Positions 31,285-44,111 of a stretch of DNA of 64,000 bases are shown one piece after another. Within the stretch, counting starts at the first letter, position 1. Each line of letters begins with the position of its first letter. The notes below the pieces were generated by a model, which was not told the origin of the DNA, searched no databases, and worked only from the letters and a program-made list of their open reading frames with translations. The stretch is taken from assembly GCA_032718475.1 (NCBI GenBank), contig JAUCBJ010008167.1, positions 1 to 64,000 on the forward strand, written 5' to 3'. A program made the position numbers and the translations under genes. This DNA is from Nemertoderma westbladi. Its lineage: Eukaryota > Xenacoelomorpha > Nemertodermatida > Nemertodermatidae.

Positions 31285-31809
31285 ACATTGGTCACTGGGC
31301 TGATACTTTAGTTGGTGGAGAACGGGATATTGCTCTTATTATTATCCCTAAATTGACCGACCCAAATTTATCCGACCAAATTTGGAATGTTACAGATCAC
31401 ACTGTTGGTTATTCAGATTGACCTATAGTTGTTGAAATTTACTTTGATCATATTTTCCAGGACCTTATTATAGTCAACATAATGTTGTGACCTCGCTGAT
31501 CTTAAACAAACATAGGATTTTGACTCGAGTTCAGGATGTTTCCCCTCCTGAACTTCCTCTACCAACCCATTCCCCTGATCACTAACAAATTGGTTTAGAT
31601 CTGGAGTTTTCCTGCCCCATAATATTATAAAAACTGAGATTGTTGAGAATCTTATCAATATATTTCTGCTGCAAGGGCCATCCATCTTCAGTAACGAAAC
31701 AATATAAACAAATACAAAATAAAGTTATATTATTTACGTAGTTACAAATACCAAAACTAACAATTTAAATTAAATATTAATTAGGCCTGCCACAACTGCA
31801 CCAATAATG
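31285..31809. other. Non-genic DNA left of the solo LTR
   Basis: Nothing is supported here. Confidence 0.4.
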
Positions 31810-31814
31810 TCTGC

Positions 31815-33675
31815 TATAGAATTATATTCTCATAAATGCCGTGGATTTTCAAAATTTTATTTTGTTCGAATTAATTTGCTATAAAGATTACATTAAGTCC
31901 TCATTTGCATTTACCATATCTATTTGTATAACATTGTTCAAGTGGTTCAGTAGCTCAGTCGGTTAAGCGTTGGAAATTCGTGTAGTAGGTATCGAGTTCG
32001 AATCCTAGTAAGTGTGAATTATTTTTTGTGCTAAGTTTCAACTCATTTAAATTAACCGCTACGAATTAAATTACATTTGCTCAAGGTAGATTAACCAATA
32101 AGATTGCAGTTATTAGATAGTAACCAATGTCGTGCAAGATACGCAAGATCGCTGGACCAATGATTATCTTTAAAACCCTAGTAGAACTCATAGAACAATC
32201 TAGATTTATCTCGATTGATTGCAGCACAAATTTGCTATAAAAGGTGCGATTTGTTCATTAGTTATCACTTAATCTCAATCACTATTTCACTCTTGTTACA
32301 TTTATTGTATATTAGTTATTGTTTAATTTGTAATAAAGTTAGAAATATTTATACGTCTGTTTTTTACTATGTTTCACACGGTGAACCCAACTGAAGGACA
32401 GATGGCAGGCTAAACATCGGACAGCGGCAATAGACGGGAACATCGGAGGAATGTAGAAGGAGACAACCCGCAATACCCATTCTTAAGTTATTCGCCCATC
32501 GCCTGAAAGGTTAGACAGCGTTCGATGCCTTGCTACCTAAGTGTAAGACCTAAGATCGAAGGTAGAGGTAGTGACACGCTGTGCGCTAAAAATTACATCT
32601 AGGGACTGTACTGTCTTAATTCAGAGAAACCCGCAGTGGACCTTCACATTCCTACGGGGGGAGCGCAGGCAGAACGATACTAGTACACAGATACAGTAGG
32701 ACGCAGGCACACCAGTACAAGGCATACACATTGTAGGGTGCAGCAAGCTGTACGCCTAACTCTTGCTAAGTATAGGTGTGTCGGGGACTGTTTGTAGTAC
32801 AACGGTGTCCATTTGCGTTAGAACTTGTAGGACAGGAAGGGTTACTGTTTTTACCTGAAATAGGATTGCACCGTTCAGGCGGTAGGGTAGTTTATTACTA
32901 GGCGCAAATAAATTGAGGCTATTAGGGATACTAACATCTACCGTGTCCCCGCCGACATTCTGATAGGAAGTTGCCGTGCCCACCTAGGCAACCAAAATTC
33001 TAGATAAGAACGCCAGGCTAGCTATTTTGTAACTGTACGCCTACTGTAGTAAACTAACACATTTCTTCTTAGTATTAGGGACCTGGTAAATTAAATTGCC
33101 GAATTCTGGGCGTAGTATTAACCTTATGCCTGAATTTGAGTCCTGGAAATACACAAAAAGGGGAAGGAGCCTTATCATTCGTGAGTATTGGACCTACAAG
33201 CTATAAAATTAGAATATTTGTAAAATGTACACCGGACCCAGTAATTATATATGTGAAGGATCAAAACTGATTTCGACTGTTAGAATCAAGACACACACGC
33301 GTTAGAAATTATTTACACCTCAAAATATATAAAATAATTTTTGTCCGTACTGCACTTTGCCCGCTAGTTAGACATTTCTGCACCTAGCTAGCGTCTCTCT
33401 CGCCCAACCATATAAATCACACCGCGGCAAAGTATACGAGCGCCCTTAGTCCGTCAGTGAGTCAGCCTGATTTTAGGATTCGCTGCGCGGGATTTTGTTT
33501 TATCGAAGTTTGTCCGTTCGTAGACTGTTTTCTGCCTCACCGGTGATAAGAGACTAATACTGCAATAGTTTTGCTCACTTAGAGTTTACTGTTTTGGTGA
33601 GAAGGCCGGATTTATGATTTGATTCACAGACTTTACAGTAGGATATTGCAGGTATTAGGTACGTCTCTTCCAACA
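31815..33675 (+). repeat. Solo LTR of the element B family
   Basis: A diverged full-length LTR in the opposite orientation to element B. It starts TATAGAATTATATTCT and ends CTTCCAACA. The 5-bp TSD tctgc is present at 31810-31814 and 33676-33680, so it is a recombined insertion, not a fragment. The TATA box is at 32236-32244 and AATAAA at 32332-32337. The divergence shows the family has been active for a long time. Confidence 0.88.
31942..32019 (+). repeat. tRNA-like block in the solo LTR
   Basis: A box TAGCTCAGTCGG and B box AGTTCGAATCC are unchanged although the surrounding LTR has diverged; the spacer between them has a small deletion. A T-rich run follows at about 32018-32026. Confidence 0.6.
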
Positions 33676-33757
33676 TCTGCATTGCAGTCAGCATGTTTCC
33701 CTAATAATATCAGGCCTACAACAGTACATCCTCTCCCCCTTTGGATTAAACATACAC

Positions 33758-34016
33758 AATAATAATAATAATAATTGGTTATTTATATAGCACTTTTCCA
33801 CTGCTCGGCATACTCAAAGCGCTTTTATTATCATTACCCCATCAAAGCCAGGTTCCCATTATACCGCTGGGTTGGCATAGGCAATAATGTCTAAAGTGTC
33901 TTGCCTAGGGACACAACAGTGAAAAATTTGTACAGCCTCTAGTCGGATTCGAACCTGCGCCACCAAACACTATTGTGTAAGCAGTTCAGGCGCCATATCC
34001 ACTCGGACACTGCGAC
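33758..34016 (-). mobile_element. tRNA-derived SINE (type II tRNA head)
   Basis: Minus-strand order: GTCGCAGTGTCCGAGTGG (A box), a Leu/Ser-like long variable arm, GCAGGTTCGAATCC (B box, plus-strand 33944-33957), a body with GTGTCCCTAGGCAAGACACTT, then GCTATATAAATAACCAAT and an (ATT)n tail. A second copy lies at 61665-61952. This tail type is widespread in aquatic invertebrates. Confidence 0.85.
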
Positions 34017-34874
34017 ATCCATTCTGTGATACCGGTGAGTACCCTGTCCAAAAACCCGTTTAATTGATTATTATTATTATTACTTATTGATTTCTATCTA
34101 TCCCCTCTCTCTCTAAACTACGTTTAATGCACCTCACCACTACAGGTGTCGCCACCTCTGAGAAACTCTTGGCCAGTGGAAAATAGACCGTGGTCAGACC
34201 AAAGTGCGGTCCAAAAAAAGACCAAAGTGTCGACCTACCTTCATACCAAAATATTTTGCAGAATCTGATTGAAATTTAAAAAATTAGGGGGGGGGGGGGG
34301 GGCTCCGATTTTCTAAAAATGGTTGTTGTATTAGGGGAGATGGTGTACAATTTTAGATTATATATTTTGTTAGAAATGTTGTTAAAAAATAGCGTTGCAC
34401 CTGCTGCTTTTAGGTAGTACCAATAATTGCCTTAGCGATTAAAATGAGAATAATATAATAAATAATATAATATATTATTAATTTTTCTTTAACTTTCAAT
34501 ATTAATATCATTGTAGATATATATTGTTCTAATCACCTCAAATTTTTCAGCTTATTTTACTCTAGAAGGTCGAATTTCAGTTATGACGTATTACCTAATT
34601 TTACAGTGAGTAATAATACTGAAAAGATATAGTAACTATTGAACTAAAATACCGGTACAATATTAAGAGAATGATGGAATGCCTGTCGTATTGAGAATAA
34701 TTGATCATTGAGTGACAGGTGGCAACACTAAACACCCCTGAAATATGTTGATAAAATTAAAATAATTGAATAACCGTTTTATCTATCTACAATGTTCATA
34801 TAAATTGAGGGAAATTTATATGATTCAAGAGAAGGAGCAAAGTATAGTATTTAAGAAACAAGTGCAGTGTGACA
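34017..34874. other. Non-genic DNA upstream of the Cys-rich gene
   Basis: It contains a poly(G) run at about 34287-34302 and AT-rich DNA. Any promoter of the following gene would be here, but no element is clear. Confidence 0.4.
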
Positions 34875-35549
34875 ATGCCATATATGCTTTATATGGTATT
34901 GTTTATGTCTCTAAGAAGAGCAACAGCAACAGCATTAACATGCGCTAATATTTCCACTGTAACATCGTGCAAAGCGGGTTTCACTTTTCAGTACACATCA
35001 GATAATGAAGAAGTCCAAGATTATTATCAAGACAGGGCCTTGGATTTGATAATGGCGAACTGGGGTGAAGCTGAAGGTGGAGGTGTCATGGAAACATACA
35101 CAAAATACAACTGCACCTGCTGCTATGTTTTATTCATCCGATTTTCTGGGTTTACCTCTGATGGAGATGAAGTCAAGATGGAGTGGGAAGATTACGGTTG
35201 CAGAGCTCCGACAGATCTTTGCTGGGACTTAGCTCCTGAGCAATGTGTTCATCTCATGGGTGAATTCGGTCTAGAGAATGCCGGCCAATCAGCGGTGCCA
35301 AATTTGGAATTGCTGCTCAACATATTAAGGTTCCTAAAGTACGGTCTAACAGTCACCTATTCCACTTGCAAAACCAAATGTTGTGATTCCACATGTTCTC
35401 CACTTGTATGGGAGTGGCCTACCGAAGCTCCAACTACCACTATGAGCACAACAACAGCCTATAGCAACGGTTACGGGACTGCCAAGGCTGTGCCTATTCT
35501 GTTCTACTTCTTTGTCTGTTTCTGGTCTGTGGTGATGGAGTCCCTTTGA
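34875..35549 (+). CDS. Secreted Cys-rich protein, probably membrane-anchored
   Basis: 224 codons from the ATG at 34875 (an upstream GTG at 34869 is in frame; ATG is preferred for a eukaryote). The first ~22 residues (PYMLYMVLFMSL...) look like a signal peptide. The mature part has about 14 cysteines, including NCTCCYV and TCKTKCCDSTC, acidic patches, then a Thr-rich stretch (TTTMSTTTA) and a hydrophobic C-terminus (VPILFYFFVCFWSVV), as in GPI-anchored surface proteins. The CC.D..C ending is reminiscent of Ly6/uPAR folds, but the spacing does not convince me. It may be a complete intronless gene or a large exon. The function is unknown; an extracellular or cell-surface role is inferred from topology. 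Confidence 0.6.
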   Translation: MPYMLYMVLFMSLRRATATALTCANISTVTSCKAGFTFQYTSDNEEVQDYYQDRALDLIMANWGEAEGGGVMETYTKYNCTCCYVLFIRFSGFTSDGDEVKMEWEDYGCRAPTDLCWDLAPEQCVHLMGEFGLENAGQSAVPNLELLLNILRFLKYGLTVTYSTCKTKCCDSTCSPLVWEWPTEAPTTTMSTTTAYSNGYGTAKAVPILFYFFVCFWSVVMESL

Positions 35550-35674
35550 TCCTTTGAACTTACCTGCATAGTACAAAAAACATAAACAACAAACTTTATC
35601 TTCTATAATGGAAATTTTTAGAATTATTATGAGCGAAATACTTATGTGATACTGGTTGAGTATCATATCAACAA

Positions 35675-35785
35675 CTATACAACAACAACCTCTACCAACG
35701 GTTCCAGAACCGCCATGGCTGTACCATATTATTTTGTTCTATTCCTTCGTCTGCGTTCATTGTTTGGTGAAAGAGTCCGTTTGAA
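35675..35785 (+). pseudogene. Partial duplicate of the Cys-rich gene's 3' end
   Basis: The stretch starting acaacaacaacctctaccaacgg repeats the Thr-rich and hydrophobic end of the gene 140 bp upstream (gene: TAYSNGYGTAKAVPILFYFF; copy: TSTNGSRTAMAVPYYFVLF). The copy has diverged and the frame past the hydrophobic segment differs, so it looks like a decayed tandem duplication. Confidence 0.6.
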
Positions 35786-35835
35786 CTACATCCGTGTAAC
35801 TATTTCAAAAACAAATTATTTATTTTATTTATTAA

Positions 35836-36977
35836 ACCCCTTCAATATGACCCCCGTGGTTATTCTGTGTTATAACTCTGAAACAAACGCAGCTGGGAAT
35901 CTGAAATTTTACAACATTTCCTAAAAATCCATTGCCTTCCTAATATTTAAAACGGTTTTTAAGAATATTAGGAAGTTTTCTAGTTATAGTACCATTTTTA
36001 AACCCTTCTTTTGGGACTTTGTTTCAGACGTGTTTTGAAAATGACATTTCATGAAATATGATTTATAACCTATTTCCTAATCTATCAAATATATATCACT
36101 TGATTGTGTCTTCATGTTACTTGCTTTACACGGGTTTGAAAGGGTTCTTAATTCAATGGAATAAGTGAAAAGCAACCATTCGGACATGAGCAAGACTAAA
36201 AAAATAAAAAATTGTAAAAATTGTTTGTTTACGGCAATTTTTGTAAACAATGCCCGGTTTATTTTACTAAAAACTCGAAATTTCAACAACTGTTTTCTTA
36301 ATAACTTCTTAAAGAACCCAACCAAGCATAGGCCAATCGTTGTTGTGAACATTTCCTGAAAATTTCATGAGATGTCATTCAGTAGTTCCTCAGAAAAACG
36401 TACCTTTGTGTCTAAAAAATACAAAAAATACTTTTCGGGAAATGACATTCAAAGTTTTCAAAAGCTTCCCGCCATTTTTTTTATAAAACGAGGGATTCAT
36501 TCAAACTGGTTTGCATAAAAATTCCGATATAGGGAAGTTTTCCTGGTCGATGATTTCATTTCTGTTTTTTAGTTTGACCAAATCTAGATCTGTCAGTTAC
36601 GACAGACTTTTCAGACAGACCGACCGACAGACATTTCGGCACCTAAGGCTTGTCCTATACCTATAAAAACCCGATTTATGTAATCTACGAAAAATTTTGA
36701 TCTTAAATAGTCTAAAAAATTTTCAAAAATTGTTCGAATATTGTTGGGGTACCCTACACCCTTGAGCCAGCAGTGCAGTGTCAATGCAGCAGGCCGATTA
36801 TAGTAGTATACGGCTTTAATTCCCTGGTCCAAAATTTGCAACAGAAAAATACGAGTAGAGCAATAATCTAGAAAATTGAATACAATTTGAACAATTTTGG
36901 GGGGGGGGGGGTCAATATGACCCCTTTCCTGTATTTTGTACAACATTTTATAGCCCGGTATTATAATAAGGTTTTAA
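35836..36977 (+). mobile_element. Decayed TTAA-type element (relative of 53927-55347)
   Basis: The left end (ttaaaccccttcaatatgacccccgtggtt) and the right end (gggggtcaatatgacccc...tacaacattttatagcccggta) match the two ends of the better preserved element at 53927-55347, and the first 250 bp after the left end align ('ctgaaacaaac.cag.tgggaatctgaaatttta'). It is non-coding. The termini have decayed and the TSD is no longer clear. Confidence 0.6.
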
Positions 36978-39326
36978 ATATTATAAATTCACTTACCACA
37001 TAAATTTTTCTCAAATTTATTTAATATTGTCGAATTTGAATAAGTTTTATGAGCAGTTCAATGAACATTTGCATAATCACACTTTATGATGATTTGCGGG
37101 TTTGGCTTTCAATAGTATGCAGTTCAATGTTTCTGTCGGATCATTTTTTGTGTTGAACGTTGCCCTGTTTACATGTTTAGGTGATGGGTTAGTGCACTGT
37201 TTGTGATTGAGATAGGAAAAGCAAATAATAAATATTATAATCTGAATTGGTAATATCACATTTGAGGCAAAGTGTTAAGAAATTTTTTTGTCAAATTAAG
37301 TAAAGTATTTTTCTAGAAAAGAGTGTTTTTTCATGTGCTGCGCGAAGGGCACATCGTCGTCTGCTGCAGTAAAATTTACACCACATTAAATTTACGACCT
37401 GGGGTGTCTCTCTGTAGATTTTCCGGCAAATTGAACGAAAATTGAGGAAATGGTGCACATTTAAAAACAGGCAAAAATGGACTTTTCGAGAAAAAATATT
37501 GAAAGATGATTTTCAATCGTGCTGCTCGAAGCGGAAAATCACTGTAATTTTTTTTTCTATGAAGTGACACATACACATAGGTCAGAGAGTGTATGTGTTA
37601 AATTTAAGACAAATTGGTCACAAAATGGCCACAGGGGGAAATGTGTTTGTCACTGTACCTCAAATGTGATAGAACCTCTGTATTGCTTCATAGTTGAATC
37701 AAAATAAATAAATTTTATTCTTAAATTGTCTTTAAATCTTTTTCGCTCGAATATCAGGAGAGTAAGGAATACTTGTTTGTTTCCCTACGGAACAAAAAGT
37801 GTCCCATAGGATTACTAATAACAAACTTCGATCGAATAATGATAGGCAATGGAAAAATAGGCATGGCGTATGCTAAGCTCGCAAACTATTCACTCTGCTG
37901 TAGGGGCTTCCCTCGCTCTTCCAATCCAGTTTATGGCTTTAGCGTGGGATTCCTTCGCCATATCATTCCAGCCAGGTATTGAATGAGGATTATTGGAACC
38001 TTGTCCATATACTGGGTTGGTATGATTAGCTGATTCAGAAATGGCGTTTGTTGTCACGGTAGCCGGCTGGGTCTTATAGTGTTCTGGCAGCCGGGTACCA
38101 AGCGGGGTGGTACAGTTCTACTGAGATAGGAGTCTGTATTTTCTGGTGATGTAGGTGACGCGTGAGACCTGGACGTTATTGGGGAAAACTAGCTTCTTGT
38201 CTTGGCTTCAATAATATAATATAACATCATAGGTAGTAAAAGTTACCAGTAAAAGCACAAGGTCTGAGCCCGGTGTGATTGCACAAAGATCTCTGGGGCA
38301 ATGATGAAACACTGTCAGTAATACAACTACCGTAAAAAACTAAACCAGCCTCTCAGCATATGAGATGCCTGAACACTGAAGTATAAATTCTGGTTGAAAA
38401 ACATGTTGGCCCAATGGCATATGGAGTCGGGGCGCATCTGGCCCCGACTCTTTGCCTGAAAGGCGAAGCCACGAGAAACGAATTTCCCAACTCTAGCATG
38501 GGAAACCAAAAGCCCATTACTCACTGTGGGACGATCCGAATCGAAATCTATGGTGTAAGTGAATGCGTTCAGATGAGCGAGTACGGTATGAAGGAGACAC
38601 TTTCACGCGCCGAAAAGCACATCATTCGAAAGCTACGGACGCGAAAAGTTGGTTTGCACCAAAAATTTTTGAATTTCGTCCAAGCGTTCTCGAGTTATAA
38701 GCGTAAACGCGACCGCGTGGGCGTTTTTGGCACCTCTCAAAATAATTTCTAGCCTCGTGATTGGTCAACAAAACATTTTAAGCCTTCCCATTGGTCAACA
38801 AAATTTTTGAGCTCTAAATAACATCTGGTATTCCACTCAACTCGAGTGAGAGTAGGTCGTATTATTTGCACAAGACAAACAAAGTATGTCTGACATAGAC
38901 AGAGTAAGCCATAGAACAATAATCACACCATCTGGTTTGGCAACTAAATACCATTGTTCCTACCTAGCGCATAGCCCAGCATTAGTTGAATGGTCACAAC
39001 TTTCACACCATCTGGTATGTCAACTAAAATACATTGAGTCAACCTACTACGTTGTTTATCATTACTTGAATGGGCCCCATAGGAACAATGATAAACGGCA
39101 TTTTTGAAGTCTTAAAATTTCGTAATGGTTCGAAAAGATGTGGATATGTTTTATTTTTTCAAAAGCCGTTTGAAAGTGAAAGTTTCTTTGTTACGCAGTG
39201 TACGAAATGTGCCGACCGTTTCACAATACTACATATTTTCAAATAAATTCAAATTAAATAATTTTGGCAATTTAATAATTTATTTACGAATTTAAATGAC
39301 TACATGTAAAAAATAATTCCATTCAC
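36978..39326. other. Non-genic DNA
   Basis: I found no gene. Short frames (37773-37982, 38414-38752) lack any recognisable feature. Confidence 0.35.
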
Positions 39327-39410
39327 GAAGCGGAATAGAAGAGTGGTTAGCGAGCTGGCATTCAACCTACGAGTTAGCAGTTCGATCCCAGATGACGGCA
39401 ATGTTGATGA
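39327..39410 (+). repeat. tRNA-like/SINE head fragment
   Basis: GAGTGGTTAGCGAGC (A box-like) and GCAGTTCGATCCC (B box) are 34 bp apart, as in tRNA-derived SINE heads. No stable cloverleaf and no SINE body are evident. Confidence 0.4.
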
Positions 39411-39812
39411 ATGAAAGTGAAATATAGTAATAAAAGAAAGCCGAATTGCGCCGATGTTTTTTGAAACGCAACTTTTTTTTGAAAAGTCGTATGAATGTGA
39501 AAATAGGCGTGTTGCGTAGAGCGTGAAAAATTACGTTAGTTTGAATTTTACAAAATTTCATTTCAACCAGCAGTTCAAAAGTTATATCCAAAAGAAACAT
39601 CATGCCAAACATGGCATTACCAAAAACGCTCATCCCTTTTCAAAAGTACTGTAAATGTGCCGGTTGCGTAGAGTGCCAAAGGTTACGTTTGTTTCTATTT
39701 TTCATAATGAAATTTAAGATAACTTTTCAAAACTTTTAACCAAAACAACAAACCGAATGCGATAAAATTTCACCAACTTATATACGCTCTTACTTGAAAA
39801 TTTTTCCAATGT

Positions 39813-40226
39813 TATGTAGGGGAGGCATAGTTTGACCCCCCCATTCTAAACGGTAATCTACGATGCTGAACGATACTCTACCGTTAGTAGCCTGCCTTAG
39901 GACGGTCTGCTTTAGTGAAGCCTTAGGACGGTCTGCTTTAGTGAAGCCAAACTTCCCGATGCCTTCTAAGGTTTGATCCCAACTGCCACGGTGTTTAAAC
40001 GGTATGCTGTTCTACTATGCCGATGAGTATAAGCTTTGCTCTAGATTCCCAACGCCTCATACCGATCATTTGCTTGCAAGGTAGGTAAATTTTATCGGTA
40101 AAAACCGTTAGCCATCCTATAATACCGATCAGAAATGCTTGGTGTACCGTTTAACTTGAAGCAATTACCGTTAACCACTGTAGGGTACCGTTTAGAATAG
40201 ATGACAGATCACCCCTACCCTACATA
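39813..40226. mobile_element. MITE of ~415 bp
   Basis: The left end (tatgtaggggaggc...cattctaaacggta) is mirrored at the right end (taccgtttagaatag...cccctaccctacata). The arms are about 45 bp with mismatches, and there is no ORF. The flanks read atgt and atac, so the TSD is probably TA. Confidence 0.6.
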
Positions 40227-40419
40227 ATACTCAATGCAAACATAGACATGGTATTTTTTTAAAAATACCTTTTTTGAAGTTTTTTTTTCTGACCAAAAAT
40301 TAAAAAAAAAATTTTTTTGTAGCCAGTACTGCCAATCGATTCGTCATCAAAAATAACGCAAAAAATTTTTTTTTTCAAAATTTTAAGTTACTGTAAATTT
40401 TTGGCGACTGGGGGGGGTA

Positions 40420-40900
40420 AATTTTTTTCAATCCGCTATAACTCCGGAACGGTTGGTCCAAATTCGATGGGGTTTTCAATTTTCAACTCAATTCGATGTC
40501 CTCTATCCGACTGTCCATGTTTCAAAACACCAAACATCGCCGTTCAAAAAATAATTTTTTTCAGTTCTAGAATTTTATCAATTTCAAAAAAGTTGCAATA
40601 TTTTATTAACGCCTTTACGTAATTTGATGGGGTTTTCGATTTTTATACTAAACGCAATGTCCTGAATCGCAATAGGCTATTTTCGAGTCACCAATGCTAA
40701 GACGTCATACTTTTTGAGAAATTTTTTTCTAGAATAATATGTGTTTATTTACATTTATTGCGGTTTCTTATTACTGGGCGCACATAAATTGATGGAGTTT
40801 TCAATTTATTAACTAAACTCGATATCGCGCATCCAACTAGCATGGTTTCGAAATTCCAAAATAAATTCTTCAATATTTGCAGGTCGATTTTGTTCTAGAA
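40420..40900. repeat. Three degenerate ~190-bp tandem repeats
   Basis: Units contain 'aattGATGGrGTTTTCrATTT.......aaactcgATGTCc' at about 40465, 40625 and 40785. Non-coding; their origin is unknown. Confidence 0.5.
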
Positions 40901-41081
40901 TTAAGCAATTATTAAAAGATCGCATTTCTTAGTAATAATTGCATGCGATATTAGTGTACTTTTATATGATAAGATATATACATCGAAGCACAATATATAA
41001 AACTGTAAAATGAATGTTTAATCATGAACCACTTTTATTATTTATTAAACAGAAGGACAAATAATTTCTGCCTAAAACAAT

Positions 41082-41114
41082 GGTGGTTCGTGCTGCGTAG
41101 CAGCACGAACCACC
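41082..41114. repeat. Perfect 15-bp inverted repeat with 3-nt loop
   Basis: GGTGGTTCGTGCTGC-GTA-GCAGCACGAACCACC in AT-rich surroundings. It could extrude as a cruciform or transcribe as a hairpin; the owner is unknown. Confidence 0.8.
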
Positions 41115-43154
41115 CCCCAAAGTGAAGTATTTGAAACAAATTAAATTTTATTTTCGTTAAGTTGGGTGGGTGGGTGGCATATTACATTTTATTTTATTTA
41201 AACATCCGATATTTGCTCTTTATGTTATTGTTTGTATAAAACAACTCACAGCTACTGTAATATCATAAATAGAGGTTGGGCATTGTATACTATTTGCTTT
41301 CGCTAAGGTATATGGTAGCATGAATGTTCTATAATATATAATACAGCAATCGAACTGTTTACATAAAATGGATGACATTTTAAGGGGTGTGATAACAGGG
41401 CTGGACTGTACTTTTATGTTATTATCCCTTTTCATCAATGTGTTGAACTGTAGTACATTTTCTTCTGTTTGGAGAATCAAACAACAAGCTGCATCATAAT
41501 TATAATATTGCATTCTATAAGTGTGGGGTGCAGTTCAATGACAGGAATAATATTCTTCAGAATTAAATACATCATTAGCAGGCTTGTGTGAATTACTTAC
41601 TGTGTTAGTTTAATATGTGAAATCGCCACATAGACAACAGATGGTGAACTATGTAAATAATAGCATGGCTATCAATATTTATGAGGCCTTAAATTATAAT
41701 TGCAAATAATTTGTAGTTGTTTCAGCTGTTTGATTTTTAGCGCAGCTGAATGTTTCTGGGCCTTTATAATCGTGACATGTAGAGTTGGTATATATGGGAA
41801 ATAATATAAAAGTCTAATTGTAAAATCTGTCGCAGTAATGTTCTGAATTCTGATGCAGATTTCTGCTTCTACATATTACAATAAAGTAAAAACTACATCT
41901 TTCTTCAGCTTGAGCTTGAGAACTTTCTAAGACCAACTAACCCACATTGATGCCGCCATTGGGTCTACAACTAGTTACATTAGCACAACCTACAGTTAGA
42001 AGGAGAGAGAAGGCTAATAGGTTTTATCCTGACCAATCGGTGTCAGGATAGTGCTTTGCTATTGGCTGCGGCCTGTGGATTAATCAGTTTATTGTTTAAT
42101 CGGTTTGTTTAATCGGTTTAATTAATCTCTCTCTCACTCTCCATCTATTGTCGGCTGCATAATATTAGGATGTTGTGTCGCCATGTACAGTAGGTATGTA
42201 ATTACAATGCACTGGGCCCATCTGAAGAATACCAGAATTTCTGTCGTTATATTTCACTTGGCAGTTACCCCCATGTGAGAAATACCAGGTTTTCACCAAA
42301 AACACAGGTTACAGAAAGGCTGAATCTAATCAAAACAATAAACGAATTAGTATATGTACAGGTTATAAGACAGAAATAAGCGATATAAAACACTTAATAA
42401 AGATAAATGAAAAAAAATAAAAATCTTCATATATAAAATTTCAATCAAAAGTCGACCGAAAAGTGAAATCCTGTTATATTTCACATGGGCGATGCTCTGT
42501 ACCAATAAATATACTAAACACAATAAATAGTCCTACACTAATAAATGTAGTAGATTGCGCGGTCAGGTGACTTCCAATTTGGTTCTATTGGCAAGGCTCC
42601 CTCCTTGTAAGCTTGAACTTTGTAGCTTACAAGCTGGGGTGTTAATCGTTTCCCATTTTTGGCTAATAACTGTTTAAGGTGACATTGATTTTCTGGATGG
42701 TGGAGTGCTCTCAGGGCTCGCTCCCGTAACACCCACCCCCCCCCCCCCCCCCCCCCCCTATACAATATTTCAGGGAACCTGGAATTTCTATCTCAAAAAA
42801 TGGTCTTCGTCATCTGGCAAGTGATTGTTTTAATCACTATGAGGACGGTTTCTTTTCTAGAATACGACCTTCCTGGTTCGTATTATTATTATTATTATTA
42901 TCGTTCTCATAGGAACAGAATACTTATGACCGGTAAGAGACGACAGCAAACACAATTGTTGAAATAGTAGAACACAAGCACAAAAAAAGAAAATAGATAA
43001 GTAAACACATGGATATTAATTAATCAAGATCAAGTACTAGATACGTATAGTAAAATATCCTGAATTAAATTTCTACTGGACCCATTTATTTCTAGCCCAA
43101 ACTTTAAGACACCTGATAATTCCCTGCACATAGCTACCCTCGTACTACTACTAC
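41115..43154. other. Non-genic DNA
   Basis: There is a poly(C) tract at about 42732-42758 and an (ATT)n run near 42885. No gene is supported; the frame 41220-41513 (minus) has no features. Confidence 0.4.
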
Positions 43155-43158
43155 TTTT

Positions 43159-44111
43159 TGCTGCAAATGCTAACTGTATACAGAAATGTTATATTTTTAT
43201 CAGATGATCGTTCAATTTCAGTGCATCTAATATTTGTACTTCACGTGTATTGAATAGCCCATAAAGTTGTTTATATATGGCCTAACAACAGTTGTGGTAT
43301 TACTGAACTCTCAATGGTAACTACCGAAGCCGGTATTCTTGGGTCTTATTGGCTGTTCTATTTCACTGAGCCTTGTTTGTACCCTTATATAATCAGTGTC
43401 CACCCTGACACTATAGGCTTAACCTGATGCCATCTTCAGGTACTTTACATCAATTTTATAGCCTAGCAAGTCATGTTAGTTACAACGGCTTGCATTATTT
43501 TACCTTATTACTTGCAATTTGTCACTTGTCATTTGCAATTTAACATCTTATTGCTTATTATTTGCGTTTACTATTATTGCATTACTTGTTAATGAATATA
43601 CTGGACCAGAGATCAAACCAACTCGATTTCCACACGGTGAGTGCATATTGCGCCCTGTCAGTAATAGATTCGGTTCAATTAATGCGAGTGTGTGTGTCTA
43701 TAGTACTGCAATATTATTCCCAACTAGTAAACATCATCTACCAACTATGCAAGTGATACGAGTAAACTGTGCGCTTATCACGCACTAAGCCAATGTAGTG
43801 TCCTACCTGTGATATATATAAGTCATACGTACATTTACTATTACTAGCCAACAACACAATATAATGGAATGGTTTACACGTAACTATCGCGCCCCCTTGA
43901 AGCAGTTTGTAAGTGCTGAGGCTTTATACTTACAGTAACTAATTCTAGATCCCGTTAAGATATATATATTAGATAATATATATATACCCCCACACTTTCG
44001 TGAGTGTTCCTGCTGTGCGGCAGGTATCCCAAGGCATTGATAGCACTCATAAGAACTACATAAAGACTTGCTGTGGCATCTTTACGTTAGCCTCCCATAA
44101 ACGCCTTGACA
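43159..44111 (+). repeat. R1: 955-bp LTR-like repeat
   Basis: It starts TGCTGC and ends CCTTGACA (TG...CA). It is about 98% identical by eye to R2 (47997-48952) and clearly related to R3 and R4 (59593-62634). A TATA-like ttatataatc lies near 43385. Short open frames (43519-43788) change between copies and are not genes. It may be the LTR of element C, because R1 and R2 bracket it in direct orientation. Confidence 0.6.

Noticed and set aside
30956-31303. Long ORFs on both strands over the minisatellite (repeating ISVHSASHHRQP and similar)
   Set aside because: They arise because the 39-bp period is divisible by three; there is no other coding evidence.
43519-43788. 89-codon ORF repeated in R1 and R2
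   Set aside because: The frame is broken in R3 and R4 and has no domain; shared only because R1 and R2 are near-identical.
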